A stretch of 6,771 nt of DNA from an uncultured Mycoplasma sp. (GTDB taxonomy: Bacteria > Bacillota_I > Bacilli_A > RF39 > UBA660). The position numbers were made by a program, and so were the translations under genes. Each line of letters starts with the position of its first letter. Positions within the stretch are counted from its first letter, which is position 1. Location of the stretch: positions 1-6,771 of the forward strand of contig CANOGG010000067.1 of the NCBI GenBank assembly GCA_947565485.1. The letters are read 5' to 3'. The notes beneath the pieces were generated by a model. The model was not told the DNA's origin. It did not search any database and saw only the letters and a program-made list of their open reading frames with translations. Below are positions 1 to 6,290 of the stretch, in pieces.

Positions 1-153
1 GGTCAGTATGGTAAAGTAAATGATAAGAGTACAGCACTTAGAACTAGAAATAATGCGAGTGCGGATACTGAATATTTTAAGACTTGGAGTGGTTATTCTG
101 CGTTTAGTCCTGAGGCGGCAGAGAGAGCAAATCTTGGTCCAGCATGGAAGTAA
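1..153 (+). CDS. 3' end of an unrecognised gene, first of the pilus-type operon
   Basis: Frame 1 is open from the window edge to a TAA at 151-153, giving the last 50 residues of a protein whose start lies upstream. The tail is hydrophilic and rich in Ser, Ala, Asn and aromatic residues, with two Trp, and ends in LGPAWK. It has no membrane segment and no motif I recognise. The following gene starts 18 bases downstream on the same strand, with its ribosome binding site (AAGGTGA at 157-163) right after this stop, so the two are very probably co-transcribed. By position it may be another extracytoplasmic component or subunit of the Tad-like machine, but that is inferred from context only. It could equally be an unrelated operon member. 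Confidence 0.6.
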   Translation, partial: GQYGKVNDKSTALRTRNNASADTEYFKTWSGYSAFSPEAAERANLGPAWK

Positions 154-171
154 AGGAAAGGTGATTAAATA

Positions 172-870
172 ATGCAAGGTTCATATTGGGGTTATTGGTT
201 AGTTGTATTTGGTGTTGCAATTATTGGTTTAATGATTTCAGTTCAAGGTATTACAACTACAGGAACGCAAGACCATTATGCTATAAAAGAAATCACTGAT
301 GCTGCTATGTTGGAAGCTGTTGATTATGCTTATTACAGAGATTATAACGAAGTAAAGATGAATAAAGAAAAATTTATGGAAGTATTCATTAGAATGCTCG
401 CGGAAGAAATGACTGGTACTGATACTTATGAGGTGAACTTCTATGGTTTGTATGAAGCACCTCCTAAGGTTAGTGTCGAGATAAAAAGCAATAGTGGTAC
501 TGATTTTGCATCAAGTGGTTATGATACTGTTAGTAGAATAGATGCGATAATTCAGGTTTATGCAAAGGGTAAGAGGCCTTCATCTAGTCCCTCACCATCT
601 CCATCACCAAGTCCGTCTCCTTCTCCAGACCCTATTACTCCATCTGGTTCTGTTCCAAGTTCAAGCGCATTAAAGACCTATGTGGAAAGTAATTATAAGA
701 GCTTATATAATAAGTCTGGTTCTAATTACAGTTTACCTAGTGACTCTAGTTCTTTTGCTGATAAAGTATGTTGGGCATATAATAAAGATTTTTCAACATC
801 AGAAAAAAACGATTGTATAGCTAATGTTAAGAGTATATATTCTTCGCTTAAGAGTTCGTATACAGAATAA
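172..870 (+). CDS. Membrane-anchored pseudopilin-like protein with Ser-Pro linker
   Basis: This is a 232-residue protein. A hydrophobic N-terminal segment (about residues 8-28) follows a very short polar start, the layout of TadE-like pseudopilins or a signal anchor. An extracytoplasmic domain (about 35-134) has the aromatic stretch AVDYAYYRDYNEV at 49-61. A linker at 137-154 contains seven Ser-Pro units. The C-terminal region (about 165-232) is Ser/Tyr/Lys-rich with two cysteines, C200 and C215, that could form a disulfide. The start is supported by AAGGTGA eight bases upstream. From memory, the N-terminal part resembles DUF5411-type proteins of Bacillota found beside Tad genes; I could not check this. 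It is the second gene of the operon, upstream of the CpaB-like gene, which suggests a minor pilin, an adhesive tip or a cell-wall-spanning accessory. No catalytic motif is visible and the function is unproven. Confidence 0.75.
   Translation: MQGSYWGYWLVVFGVAIIGLMISVQGITTTGTQDHYAIKEITDAAMLEAVDYAYYRDYNEVKMNKEKFMEVFIRMLAEEMTGTDTYEVNFYGLYEAPPKVSVEIKSNSGTDFASSGYDTVSRIDAIIQVYAKGKRPSSSPSPSPSPSPSPSPDPITPSGSVPSSSALKTYVESNYKSLYNKSGSNYSLPSDSSSFADKVCWAYNKDFSTSEKNDCIANVKSIYSSLKSSYTE
580..633 (+). repeat. In-frame Ser-Pro repeat linker within a CDS
   Basis: Residues 137-154 of the 172-870 gene read SSS followed by P and (SP)6, then DP, giving seven Ser-Pro units in all. The codons vary: Ser is TCA, TCT or AGT, and Pro is CCC, CCA, CCG or CCT. 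The DNA is therefore only loosely repetitive and the repeat is kept at protein level. Such stretches are extended, often wall-spanning spacers. Here it separates the membrane-proximal domain from the cysteine-bearing C-terminal region. Confidence 0.85.
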
Positions 871-898
871 TATTATATAAATAGAAAGGGATAAAAAA

Positions 899-1741
899 AT
901 GGGTAATATAGTAACGACGTTCAAAAGGTTTTTATCAAATAAAAATACAGTTACAATTTTAGGTGTACTAGCAGGTATTATAGTGTTGTATTTAGGGTAT
1001 AATTATCGGGTAAATAATGCGATAGATACACAGGCTGTACCTTATGCAAAGGACAATATTCCAGCAACAACAAAGATAACACAAGATAAGATATCAACGA
1101 CTGAGGTTTTGCGGTCAATGATTAAGACTAATTCGATTATTGCTAATTCAAATGAAGTAGTGGGAACTAATAATAATGCTAAATGCGCAGCTATTGGTTC
1201 TAGTATTCCAAAGGGTTCATTCTTTTATTCAGGACAGGTAGTAGATTGTAATTCAATTCAAAAGAATGTTTTGCAAAATATGCCTGATGGATATAAGATT
1301 GTTTCTTTAAAAGTTGATTTGTTATCGACTTATGGTAATTCTATGTTTCCTGGGGATTACATTGATTTGTATGTTAAGTCAAAGGATAGTGAAAATAGAC
1401 TTATTTATGGTGAGTTTATTACAAAGTTACCAATACTAGATGTTAGAGATAGTGCTTCAAATAGTTTGTTTTATAGTAATGTTTCTAGTGGTCAGCCGGC
1501 TATTCTACTCTTTGCAGTGCCAAATTTTGATAAAGATGAAAAAGATTTGAATTTATATTTGCTTTTGTCAAAGGCGATTATGCTTGGTAATGGAGTAGTG
1601 GAGTTAGTGCCAGTTCCTGGTAACAGAAACTATACAACAACAGTTGGTGAGACAAAAGTTACAAGTCAACAGATTAAAGACTTGATAATAGATAAAACAT
1701 CAACGATTGGTAATGATCAAGTTAAAGATACAAGTTATTAA
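899..1741 (+). CDS. cpaB: CpaB/RcpC-like SAF-domain pilus assembly protein
   Basis: This 280-residue protein has one N-terminal membrane segment (about 17-36). A SAF-like domain follows (about 45-115), with the paired elements VPYAKDNIPATTKI at 47-60 and IPKGSFFYSGQVV at 103-115. An RcpC/CpaB-type domain comes next (about 132-238), containing a VSLKVDLLSTYGNSMFPGD core at 135-153 and the IDLYVK strand at 155-160. In Gram-negative Tad systems CpaB lies in the periplasm and associates with the secretin. Here it would sit outside the single membrane, so its partner is unclear. C96 and C117 could form a disulfide. The start is supported by AAAGGG at 885-890, eight bases upstream. It lies 28 bases after the previous gene and 42 bases before the ATPase gene. 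The family call rests on domain order and position beside tadA/B/C, and sequence identity is probably low. Confidence 0.75.
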   Translation: MGNIVTTFKRFLSNKNTVTILGVLAGIIVLYLGYNYRVNNAIDTQAVPYAKDNIPATTKITQDKISTTEVLRSMIKTNSIIANSNEVVGTNNNAKCAAIGSSIPKGSFFYSGQVVDCNSIQKNVLQNMPDGYKIVSLKVDLLSTYGNSMFPGDYIDLYVKSKDSENRLIYGEFITKLPILDVRDSASNSLFYSNVSSGQPAILLFAVPNFDKDEKDLNLYLLLSKAIMLGNGVVELVPVPGNRNYTTTVGETKVTSQQIKDLIIDKTSTIGNDQVKDTSY

Positions 1742-1783
1742 TAGATGAATGGATGAAAAGAATAAGTAAAGGAGGTGTCATAG

Positions 1784-2884
1784 ATGAATGATTCAATTTT
1801 CTCGCAGATAGATTTTGGACCTTTGAAGGAATTTATTGATATTGATGATATAACCGATATATCTTATACAAATGGTGGTCAAGTTTGGTTAAAGTCTTTG
1901 ACTAAAGGAGTTTACCGTGTAGATAGACCAGATATTAATAATCCTTTGATTGAGAAACTCGCGTTTCAATGTTCCAATGTTATGGGAAAGACATTCAATA
2001 TGGCACATCCTTTTTTAGATGCTGAAAGTGCAGAGTTACGTCTTAACTTTGTACATGATTCAATTGCGACTAATGGAGTAGCGCTCGTTATTCGTAAAAC
2101 GCCAGCGAAGATTCGCTTAAATAAAGAGAAACTTTTGAATGAAGAATATGTTAGTGCAGATTTGCTCGATTTTCTACTTAATTGTGTGCAGGGACATGCT
2201 AATATTATAGTTAGTGGAGAGACTGGTTCAGGTAAAACAGAGCTGGTTAAGTTTCTGGCTAGTACAACTAAAGAAAATGAGAAGATTATTACGATTGAAG
2301 ATACGCTTGAGCTCCATCTTGATAGGATATTTCCTTATCGGGATATAGTCGCTATGAAGACGAATAATATTGCATCATATTCGGATGTTTTGGTTACATG
2401 TATGAGACAGAATCCGATATGGATATTGTTGTCTGAGGTTCGTAGTGCTGAGGCAGTTATGGCTGTTCGTAACTCGATTTCCTCAGGACACCATATAATT
2501 TCGACTATTCACTCGGATAAAGCTGCACTTATTCCTATGCGTATGTATTCGCTTATCGAGTCAAATATTGATGTAGAACAGTTTGTAACAACAATTCATA
2601 GATATGTGCAGATTGGGATATATGTTAAAGGTTATATGAGTGAGAAGTTGGGACGTTTTCAACGTGAGATTATGGAGATTTGTGAGTTTTATGTTGATGA
2701 TGATAATAAACCACAAGTTAATACGATTTTTCAGAAGACGCTTGATGGAAAATTTACACTTAATAATCCGACAAAACATTTGAGAAGTTATCTGGCTATT
2801 CAGGGTGTAATTCTTGATGATGATATATTTAAGTCAAGTAATGTAGGAAATACTAATACAGGAGATATGGTTGAGGCTTTATAA
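1784..2884 (+). CDS. tadA: Tad/Flp pilus assembly ATPase (TadA/CpaF, VirB11/PilT superfamily)
   Basis: This 366-residue cytoplasmic secretion ATPase would form a hexamer and use ATP hydrolysis to drive subunit assembly through TadB/TadC. Residues 1-110 are the N-terminal domain typical of the family. Walker A is GETGSGKT at 145-152 with K151 and T152. The Asp box is ITIEDTLEL at 169-177. The Walker B-like strand with catalytic glutamate is WILLSEVRS at 213-221 (E218). The His box is SGHHIISTIHSD at 234-245 (H236, H243). The family usually has GEVRG where this protein has SEVRS. It is shorter than many CpaF proteins (about 450 residues), apparently lacking the N-terminal extension. The ribosome binding site AAAGGAGGTG at 1768-1777 is near perfect and fixes the start. 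The hydrophilic C-terminal tail (about 345-366) looks disordered. VirB11 and PilT relatives are less likely because TadB and TadC follow directly. Confidence 0.93.
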   Translation: MNDSIFSQIDFGPLKEFIDIDDITDISYTNGGQVWLKSLTKGVYRVDRPDINNPLIEKLAFQCSNVMGKTFNMAHPFLDAESAELRLNFVHDSIATNGVALVIRKTPAKIRLNKEKLLNEEYVSADLLDFLLNCVQGHANIIVSGETGSGKTELVKFLASTTKENEKIITIEDTLELHLDRIFPYRDIVAMKTNNIASYSDVLVTCMRQNPIWILLSEVRSAEAVMAVRNSISSGHHIISTIHSDKAALIPMRMYSLIESNIDVEQFVTTIHRYVQIGIYVKGYMSEKLGRFQREIMEICEFYVDDDNKPQVNTIFQKTLDGKFTLNNPTKHLRSYLAIQGVILDDDIFKSSNVGNTNTGDMVEAL

Positions 2885-2900
2885 AAGGAGGAAGGACTAA

Positions 2901-3797
2901 ATGGAATTGGTAATCTTAATAGCAATTGCCCTGTTTGTAATTATTTATCGAAAAAATGAGGGTTCTGAGTCCTTTTATGCCTTTTTAAAATCACAATTCG
3001 GGTTGATATATGAAAAATATGCGCCTTATAGTTTTCAGACGATTAGTGCCAAAATGAAAGATTTGAAACAAGAGTATACCATGAAAGATTACATGTTACA
3101 AATTGTTATTTTTGGTGGTTTAGCTGGTGGTATATCATATCTTTATTTTTATAGTATAATAATGGTCGCAATATATGCAGGTATAGCGATTGCGCTTATT
3201 CCTTATTTGGCATTTCTTAGAAGTAAAAGATTATATAGTGAGTATTTGTTTGAACAGATTCAAGTTTATACGACTAACGTTATTATGGAATTTAATACAA
3301 CCCAGAGTTTTGTTAAGTCATTAGAGGGTGTAAGAGATTCCGGTATTTTGGAAGATCCAGTGTTAGAGGATGTTAAGACAATGATTAATATGTCGTATCA
3401 AAATGGAACGATAGATGAGTCAATAGAATATTTTAATGAAAGATATCCTTATTACATGGTTAAGAATATGCATCAGTTGTTTTTGCAGATTACTAAAGAG
3501 GGTGCTAAAGATTCAGGAGAGTCACTTGAAAATATGAGTTTAGATATCGATGCTTTAGTTGAGGGAGTATATCGTGATCAGATGGATAGAAAACAGTTTC
3601 ATACGAAGTTTATTACATTTGGTTTGATTTTGTTCTTCTTAGTATTAGTTATGCAAGTGCTTTTGGGACGAGATAGTTATATGGATCTTCTCGATATGTG
3701 GTTTGTTCATATTATTCTTCATGGAATTATTATAATTAATTGTTATTTCTTACTAACTGGTGAGAAGTATTATAATGATGATGTGGGGGTGGAATAA
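2901..3797 (+). CDS. tadB: Tad platform protein TadB (type II secretion system F domain)
   Basis: This 298-residue polytopic membrane protein has hydrophobic segments at about 1-16, 66-85, 86-105, 237-255 and 266-287. A cytoplasmic helical domain (about 110-235) lies between them, in the T2SS-F (GspF/PilC) arrangement of TadB. TadB and TadC together form the inner-membrane platform that couples the ATPase to the growing pilus. The cytoplasmic domain includes the acidic, polar stretch TKEGAKDSGESLENMSLDID at 198-217. The start has a strong AAAAGGAGGAA at 2883-2893, overlapping the stop of the ATPase gene, so translation is tightly linked. The last codon overlaps the tadC start by one base. Identification relies on length, topology and gene order tadA-tadB-tadC. 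Confidence 0.87.
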   Translation: MELVILIAIALFVIIYRKNEGSESFYAFLKSQFGLIYEKYAPYSFQTISAKMKDLKQEYTMKDYMLQIVIFGGLAGGISYLYFYSIIMVAIYAGIAIALIPYLAFLRSKRLYSEYLFEQIQVYTTNVIMEFNTTQSFVKSLEGVRDSGILEDPVLEDVKTMINMSYQNGTIDESIEYFNERYPYYMVKNMHQLFLQITKEGAKDSGESLENMSLDIDALVEGVYRDQMDRKQFHTKFITFGLILFFLVLVMQVLLGRDSYMDLLDMWFVHIILHGIIIINCYFLLTGEKYYNDDVGVE

Positions 3798-4588
3798 TGC
3801 AGATTGAGGTTGCGATTATTGCGATGATTATCTTCTATATATTGTCTAAGACAGGAAAGATTAGTATTAGTAAGTTAATTGCGGATAATGAAATGTATCT
3901 TAGGAAATTAAAAGAAGATGATTATGATTTTTATGTAAGAGCGAAATATGGGAATAATGTTAATCCGGATATTTTGTTTAATAAAAGATTGCAGAATGCA
4001 TTTATTGTTATTATTTTGGCATTTTGTTTGTTACTTAAGAATATGAATTATGCGTATTTTATTGGATGTTTGGTAATAGGTTTTGGATTTTTTAAGATTG
4101 ATTATATGAATCTTAAGTCATATTATAAGAAACATTTGAATGAGATTGATACCATGCTTCCATATTATTTGAAAGGCTTGGAGATTTTGATACAGCATTA
4201 TACTGTGCCAGTGGCGATTGGTAAGTCGATGGATGATGCGCCAGATATATTTAGAGATGGACTTAGAAGACTTATTAATCAGATTAATGCAGGTGATGAT
4301 ACGATTGAGCCATATATGGAGTTTGCAAGGGAATATCCAGTTCGAGATTCGATGAGAATGATGAGACTTCTTTATCGTCTAAGTCTAGGACGACAGGATA
4401 GGAAACAGGAACAGTTGTTAACATTTTCAAAGACTATTTCTAATTTGCAGCAAAAGGCAAGAGAGACTAAGTATAAGAATCGTCTAGATAAGATGGAAGG
4501 TAAGACGATGAGTATGCTTGTAGCGACGGGTCTTGGAGTTATGGTTTTGCTTATTATTGCCGTAGTAATGCTTATGGGTTCAACATAA
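3797..4588 (+). CDS. tadC: Tad platform protein TadC (type II secretion system F domain)
   Basis: This 263-residue membrane protein is the second platform subunit. Hydrophobic segments lie at about 1-17, 66-81, 84-101 and 238-260, with a cytoplasmic helical domain (about 105-235) between the third and fourth. The segment LPYYLKGLEILIQHYTVPVA at 121-140 is the type of amphipathic helix seen in the T2SS-F fold. The region 185-235 is rich in Arg and Lys, fitting a cytoplasmic face that contacts the ATPase. ATG overlaps the tadB stop by one base (TAATG), and GGGGGTGG at 3785-3792 precedes it by four bases, so the two platform proteins are translationally coupled and probably made in equal amounts. 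It is the last gene of the operon and is followed within a few bases by a terminator. Confidence 0.86.
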   Translation: MQIEVAIIAMIIFYILSKTGKISISKLIADNEMYLRKLKEDDYDFYVRAKYGNNVNPDILFNKRLQNAFIVIILAFCLLLKNMNYAYFIGCLVIGFGFFKIDYMNLKSYYKKHLNEIDTMLPYYLKGLEILIQHYTVPVAIGKSMDDAPDIFRDGLRRLINQINAGDDTIEPYMEFAREYPVRDSMRMMRLLYRLSLGRQDRKQEQLLTFSKTISNLQQKARETKYKNRLDKMEGKTMSMLVATGLGVMVLLIIAVVMLMGST

Positions 4589-4591
4589 GAG

Positions 4592-4624
4592 AAAAGGCTT
4601 TCGAATTAGTTCGAGAGTTTTTTT
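4592..4624 (+). terminator. Rho-independent terminator of the Tad-like operon
   Basis: The arm at 4592-4605 (AAAAGGCTTTCGAA) pairs with 4610-4623 around a TTAG loop. The stem is about 14 bp with three G-T wobbles, and a run of seven T ends at 4624. It starts four bases after the tadC stop. On the minus strand the same stem is followed by only four T, so weak two-way action is possible. Confidence 0.85.
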
Positions 4625-4629
4625 GATAT

Positions 4630-4653
4630 AAAAAAGAAGTCTTAAGCGACTTC
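4630..4653 (-). terminator. Terminator of the minus-strand gene, containing its stop codon
   Basis: Read on the minus strand, GAAGTC at 4653-4648 pairs with GACTTC at 4641-4636 around a six-base loop, followed by six T at 4635-4630. The stop codon TAA (4644-4642) of the minus-strand gene lies in the loop. The stem is short (6 bp), so efficiency may be modest. It stands tail to tail with the operon terminator about six bases away. Confidence 0.7.
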
Positions 4654-5166
4654 AGTTTTAGTCCAATAATAACCAGTAGAGTTCTTTTTAAATGTGTGTT
4701 TATATTTGGTATATTTGTTTTGATGTTGTTTTAGAGTGTTTAGAGCACAATTATTATCATTTTCAGAACAAGTATTTGTTAAGTCTATTTTTTTGTTATT
4801 TCGATAATCAATTAGGAAATTAGCGTTATTTAGTTGTTCATCAGAAGTTTGATAACTAGCGGCATATTCATAGATGATTAGTTCTTCGTTAGTTGCAGTA
4901 TAGTTAGCAAGTATACTCATGTGATTGCCAGTATCCCATTTTCCTCCACCGTTTAATCTTAGGAAGTAACCATCTTCATAGATGAATTTCATGCCATCGA
5001 CTTGAAAAGCATCTTCGGCATCGTTTTTGGCATTTTTTAAATTAGTTAGTTCGATGTTATAGTTCTCTTTTAAAATTTTATTGACATAGGTTAGAGGAAT
5101 GTAATTTGATGTTTTATCACCTTCGTAGTATTTTAACTCGGCTTTGATAGTTCTTGGGTTGAGTGG
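4642..5166 (-). CDS. C-terminal piece of the same split gene, unknown function
   Basis: This frame is open for 174 codons downstream of an in-frame TGA at 5169-5167. It begins with residues resembling the middle of a domain (IKAELKYYEG, then YIPLTYVNKILKENY) and continues through GYFLRLNGGGKWDTGNH, just after the internal Met, to a two-cysteine segment (TCSENDNNC) and a C-terminal YYWTKTEVA. The only ATG that could start it (4992-4990) has no ribosome binding site and would discard 58 codons of plausible protein, and I see no GTG or TTG start upstream. It is therefore best read as the continuation of the 5133-5561 protein. It has no membrane segment and no catalytic motif I recognise. Confidence 0.55.
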   Translation of the reverse strand, partial: PLNPRTIKAELKYYEGDKTSNYIPLTYVNKILKENYNIELTNLKNAKNDAEDAFQVDGMKFIYEDGYFLRLNGGGKWDTGNHMSILANYTATNEELIIYEYAASYQTSDEQLNNANFLIDYRNNKKIDLTNTCSENDNNCALNTLKQHQNKYTKYKHTFKKNSTGYYWTKTEVA

Positions 5167-5561
5167 TCAAAAGGACAGGTAATTTCATCATCATCTAAGC
5201 ATTCTTGAATGGTATTAAGAACTACTATTTTTAGGAAGTCTTCGTTAAGAGAGTCAAAGTTTTTTAGTTTGGGGACATAGGCATTGTCGCTTTGGTAGTA
5301 GTAAGGAACATAACTTAAGTATTTTTCGAGTTCTTTAGAACTTAGAGTGATATTTTCATTGGATTGATTAGGTTTTTCAGGTTTATCTGGTTCTTTAGGA
5401 GGTGTTAATTCTTCTTTTGATGGTTCTTTTGGATTACTGTTTTGGGATTCTTTGGTGGCAGTTTGATTTTTGATAGCAAGATAAGAAATTTCGCAGGTTA
5501 GAACAACTACTAAGGCTAATATTAGAAAGCCAAAGATATACTTTTTTTTAATTTTTTTCAT
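5133..5561 (-). CDS. N-terminal piece: membrane anchor plus Pro/Lys/Glu linker, unknown function
   Basis: This is a 142-residue reading frame. A lysine-rich N-terminus (MKKIKKK) is followed by a membrane segment (about 9-30), then a hydrophilic linker (about 33-70) with repeated PKEP/PDKPEKP units. A folded-looking region (about 72-132) contains YVPYYYQSDNAYVPKL at 84-99 and cysteines C121 and C129. The start is supported by AAAGGAGA at 5575-5568, six bases upstream. C23 lies within the hydrophobic stretch after VLT; this is a poor lipobox because Thr precedes Cys, so a plain anchor is more likely than a lipoprotein. The last ten or so residues before the stop probably come from the wrong frame. 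The topology suggests a domain outside the membrane. The function is unknown. Confidence 0.65.
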   Translation of the reverse strand: MKKIKKKYIFGFLILALVVVLTCEISYLAIKNQTATKESQNSNPKEPSKEELTPPKEPDKPEKPNQSNENITLSSKELEKYLSYVPYYYQSDNAYVPKLKNFDSLNEDFLKIVVLNTIQECLDDDEITCPFDHSTQELSKPS

Positions 5562-5567
5562 TTAAAT

Positions 5568-5575
5568 TCTCCTTT
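5568..5575 (-). promoter_or_regulatory. Ribosome binding site of the minus-strand gene
   Basis: The minus strand reads AAAGGAGA, six bases before the ATG at 5561-5559. This strong site decides the start and shows that the N-terminal piece was a translated gene. I could not find a convincing -35/-10 pair upstream of it. Confidence 0.8.
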
Positions 5576-5646
5576 ATTTTATTTAACTAAAGCATAATTT
5601 GAGGATAAAGACAATATTTTGGAGATTATTTTTATGGTGTTTACAC

Positions 5647-5675
5647 TTTACAAAATGATTTATATGGGATAAAAT
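5647..5675 (+). promoter_or_regulatory. Sigma-A-type promoter of folA
   Basis: TTTACA at 5647-5652 and TAAAAT at 5670-5675 each differ from consensus by one base and are separated by 17 bases. They lie about 30 bases before the folA start. A second TTTACA at 5640-5645 would leave a 24-base spacer and is less likely to be used. Confidence 0.65.
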
Positions 5676-5703
5676 TAAAAAAATTAGAAATGGAAGTGGG
5701 TAT

Positions 5704-6186
5704 ATGGCTAATTTGATTATCATAGCGGCGGTTGGTAAGAATGGAGAGTTAGGAGTTTGTAATCGTTTAGTTTGGCATTTAAAGGGGGATTTGAAATTTT
5801 TTAAAGAGCAAACGATGGACCATAAAATAGTGATGGGGTATAATACTTTTGCTTCTTTGGCGAAATTACTGCCTTTAAGAGAACATTTGATTTTAACACA
5901 TCGAAACTTACAAATAGATGGAGTAAGAGTTTTTAAGAGTTACGAGGAAATAATGGGTTTTTTAGAGAAGTTAGATGAAGATGTTTATGTTATTGGTGGG
6001 GCTTCTATTTATGAGTTGTTTATGGTTGATGCGAGAGAAATATTGCTGACGGAAATAGATGAAGAATTTAGGGAGGCAGATGTTTATTTTCTAGAATTTA
6101 ATAAGCATGATTATATTAGGGATATACTGGGTGCAAATAGAGAGAATGATATTAATTATACTTTTGTAAGATATCGGAGGAAATAG
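5704..6186 (+). CDS. folA: Dihydrofolate reductase
   Basis: This enzyme reduces 7,8-dihydrofolate to tetrahydrofolate with NADPH in the cytoplasm, serving thymidylate, purine and methionine synthesis. Its 160 residues match the usual bacterial length. Visible motifs are the N-terminal strand IIIAAVGKNGELG (5-17), WHLKGDLKFFK (24-34) with the catalytic acid D29 in the place of E. coli D27, VMGYNTF (43-49), R59 in the folate-binding position of E. coli R57, and the cofactor-binding VIGGASIYELF (96-106). The late EIDEEFREADVYF strand region (117-129) is also typical. Two departures from common sequences are V23 where Pro usually precedes WHL, and Y46-N47 where an Arg often contacts NADPH phosphate. 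GGAAGTGGG at 5692-5700 precedes the ATG. It has its own promoter and no thyA beside it in this window, so it is a stand-alone copy, either the housekeeping enzyme or an extra one. Confidence 0.95.
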   Translation: MANLIIIAAVGKNGELGVCNRLVWHLKGDLKFFKEQTMDHKIVMGYNTFASLAKLLPLREHLILTHRNLQIDGVRVFKSYEEIMGFLEKLDEDVYVIGGASIYELFMVDAREILLTEIDEEFREADVYFLEFNKHDYIRDILGANRENDINYTFVRYRRK

Positions 6187-6228
6187 AGAAGTTGAGATGC
6201 AATAAAAATGTTAAATATTGTTATTTAC

Positions 6229-6257
6229 TTGACTTTTGAGGAAATTTAGGTTAGAAT
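6229..6257 (+). promoter_or_regulatory. Sigma-A-type promoter of the small membrane protein gene
   Basis: TTGACT at 6229-6234 and TAGAAT at 6252-6257 are each one base off consensus and 17 bases apart, about 33 bases before the start codon. This is the strongest-looking promoter in the window and makes the downstream gene independent of folA. Confidence 0.75.
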
Positions 6258-6290
6258 AAGTTTAGTAAAAGAGAAAGCGAGGAATTATAT

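Larger units (their letters stand above)
4642..5561 (-). pseudogene. Membrane-anchored extracytoplasmic protein gene split by a frameshift
   Basis: Two minus-strand reading frames abut and together look like one gene of about 306 residues. The upstream frame has a good start and ribosome binding site and ends at 5133. The downstream frame is open from 5166 to 4642 but has no credible start. They overlap by about 30 bases. One missing base in the overlap would join them; for example the A-run at 5145-5143 being three instead of four would give a junction reading ELSK-AELKYYEG. The joined protein would have a membrane anchor, a Pro/Lys/Glu linker and an extracytoplasmic domain with about four cysteines. 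Sequencing error, a true inactivating mutation and, less likely, programmed frameshifting all fit. I do not recognise the family. It is flanked by divergent folA and the convergent operon, with a terminator at its 3' end. Confidence 0.7.

Noticed and set aside
2561..2779. Minus-strand open frame of 72 codons
   Set aside because: It lies wholly inside the ATPase gene, has no ribosome binding site and gives an implausible Ile/Asn/Lys-rich product.
4642..4992. Independent gene starting at the ATG at 4992-4990 on the minus strand
   Set aside because: No ribosome binding site precedes it, and the same frame is open and protein-like for 58 codons upstream, which fits a continued, frameshifted gene better.
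5133..5169. Programmed -1 frameshift joining the two minus-strand frames
   Set aside because: No X-XXY-YYZ heptamer or obvious downstream stimulatory structure is present; only a weak A-AAG tetramer. Kept as a remote possibility.
5490..5500. Lipoprotein signal at C23 of the minus-strand gene
   Set aside because: The residues before Cys are VLT. Thr at -1 does not fit the lipobox, and the hydrophobic stretch continues past the Cys.
5577..5640. Promoter for the minus-strand gene
   Set aside because: Candidates such as TTGTCT and TATGCT on the minus strand are only 12 bases apart; no pair with a 16-18 base spacer was convincing.
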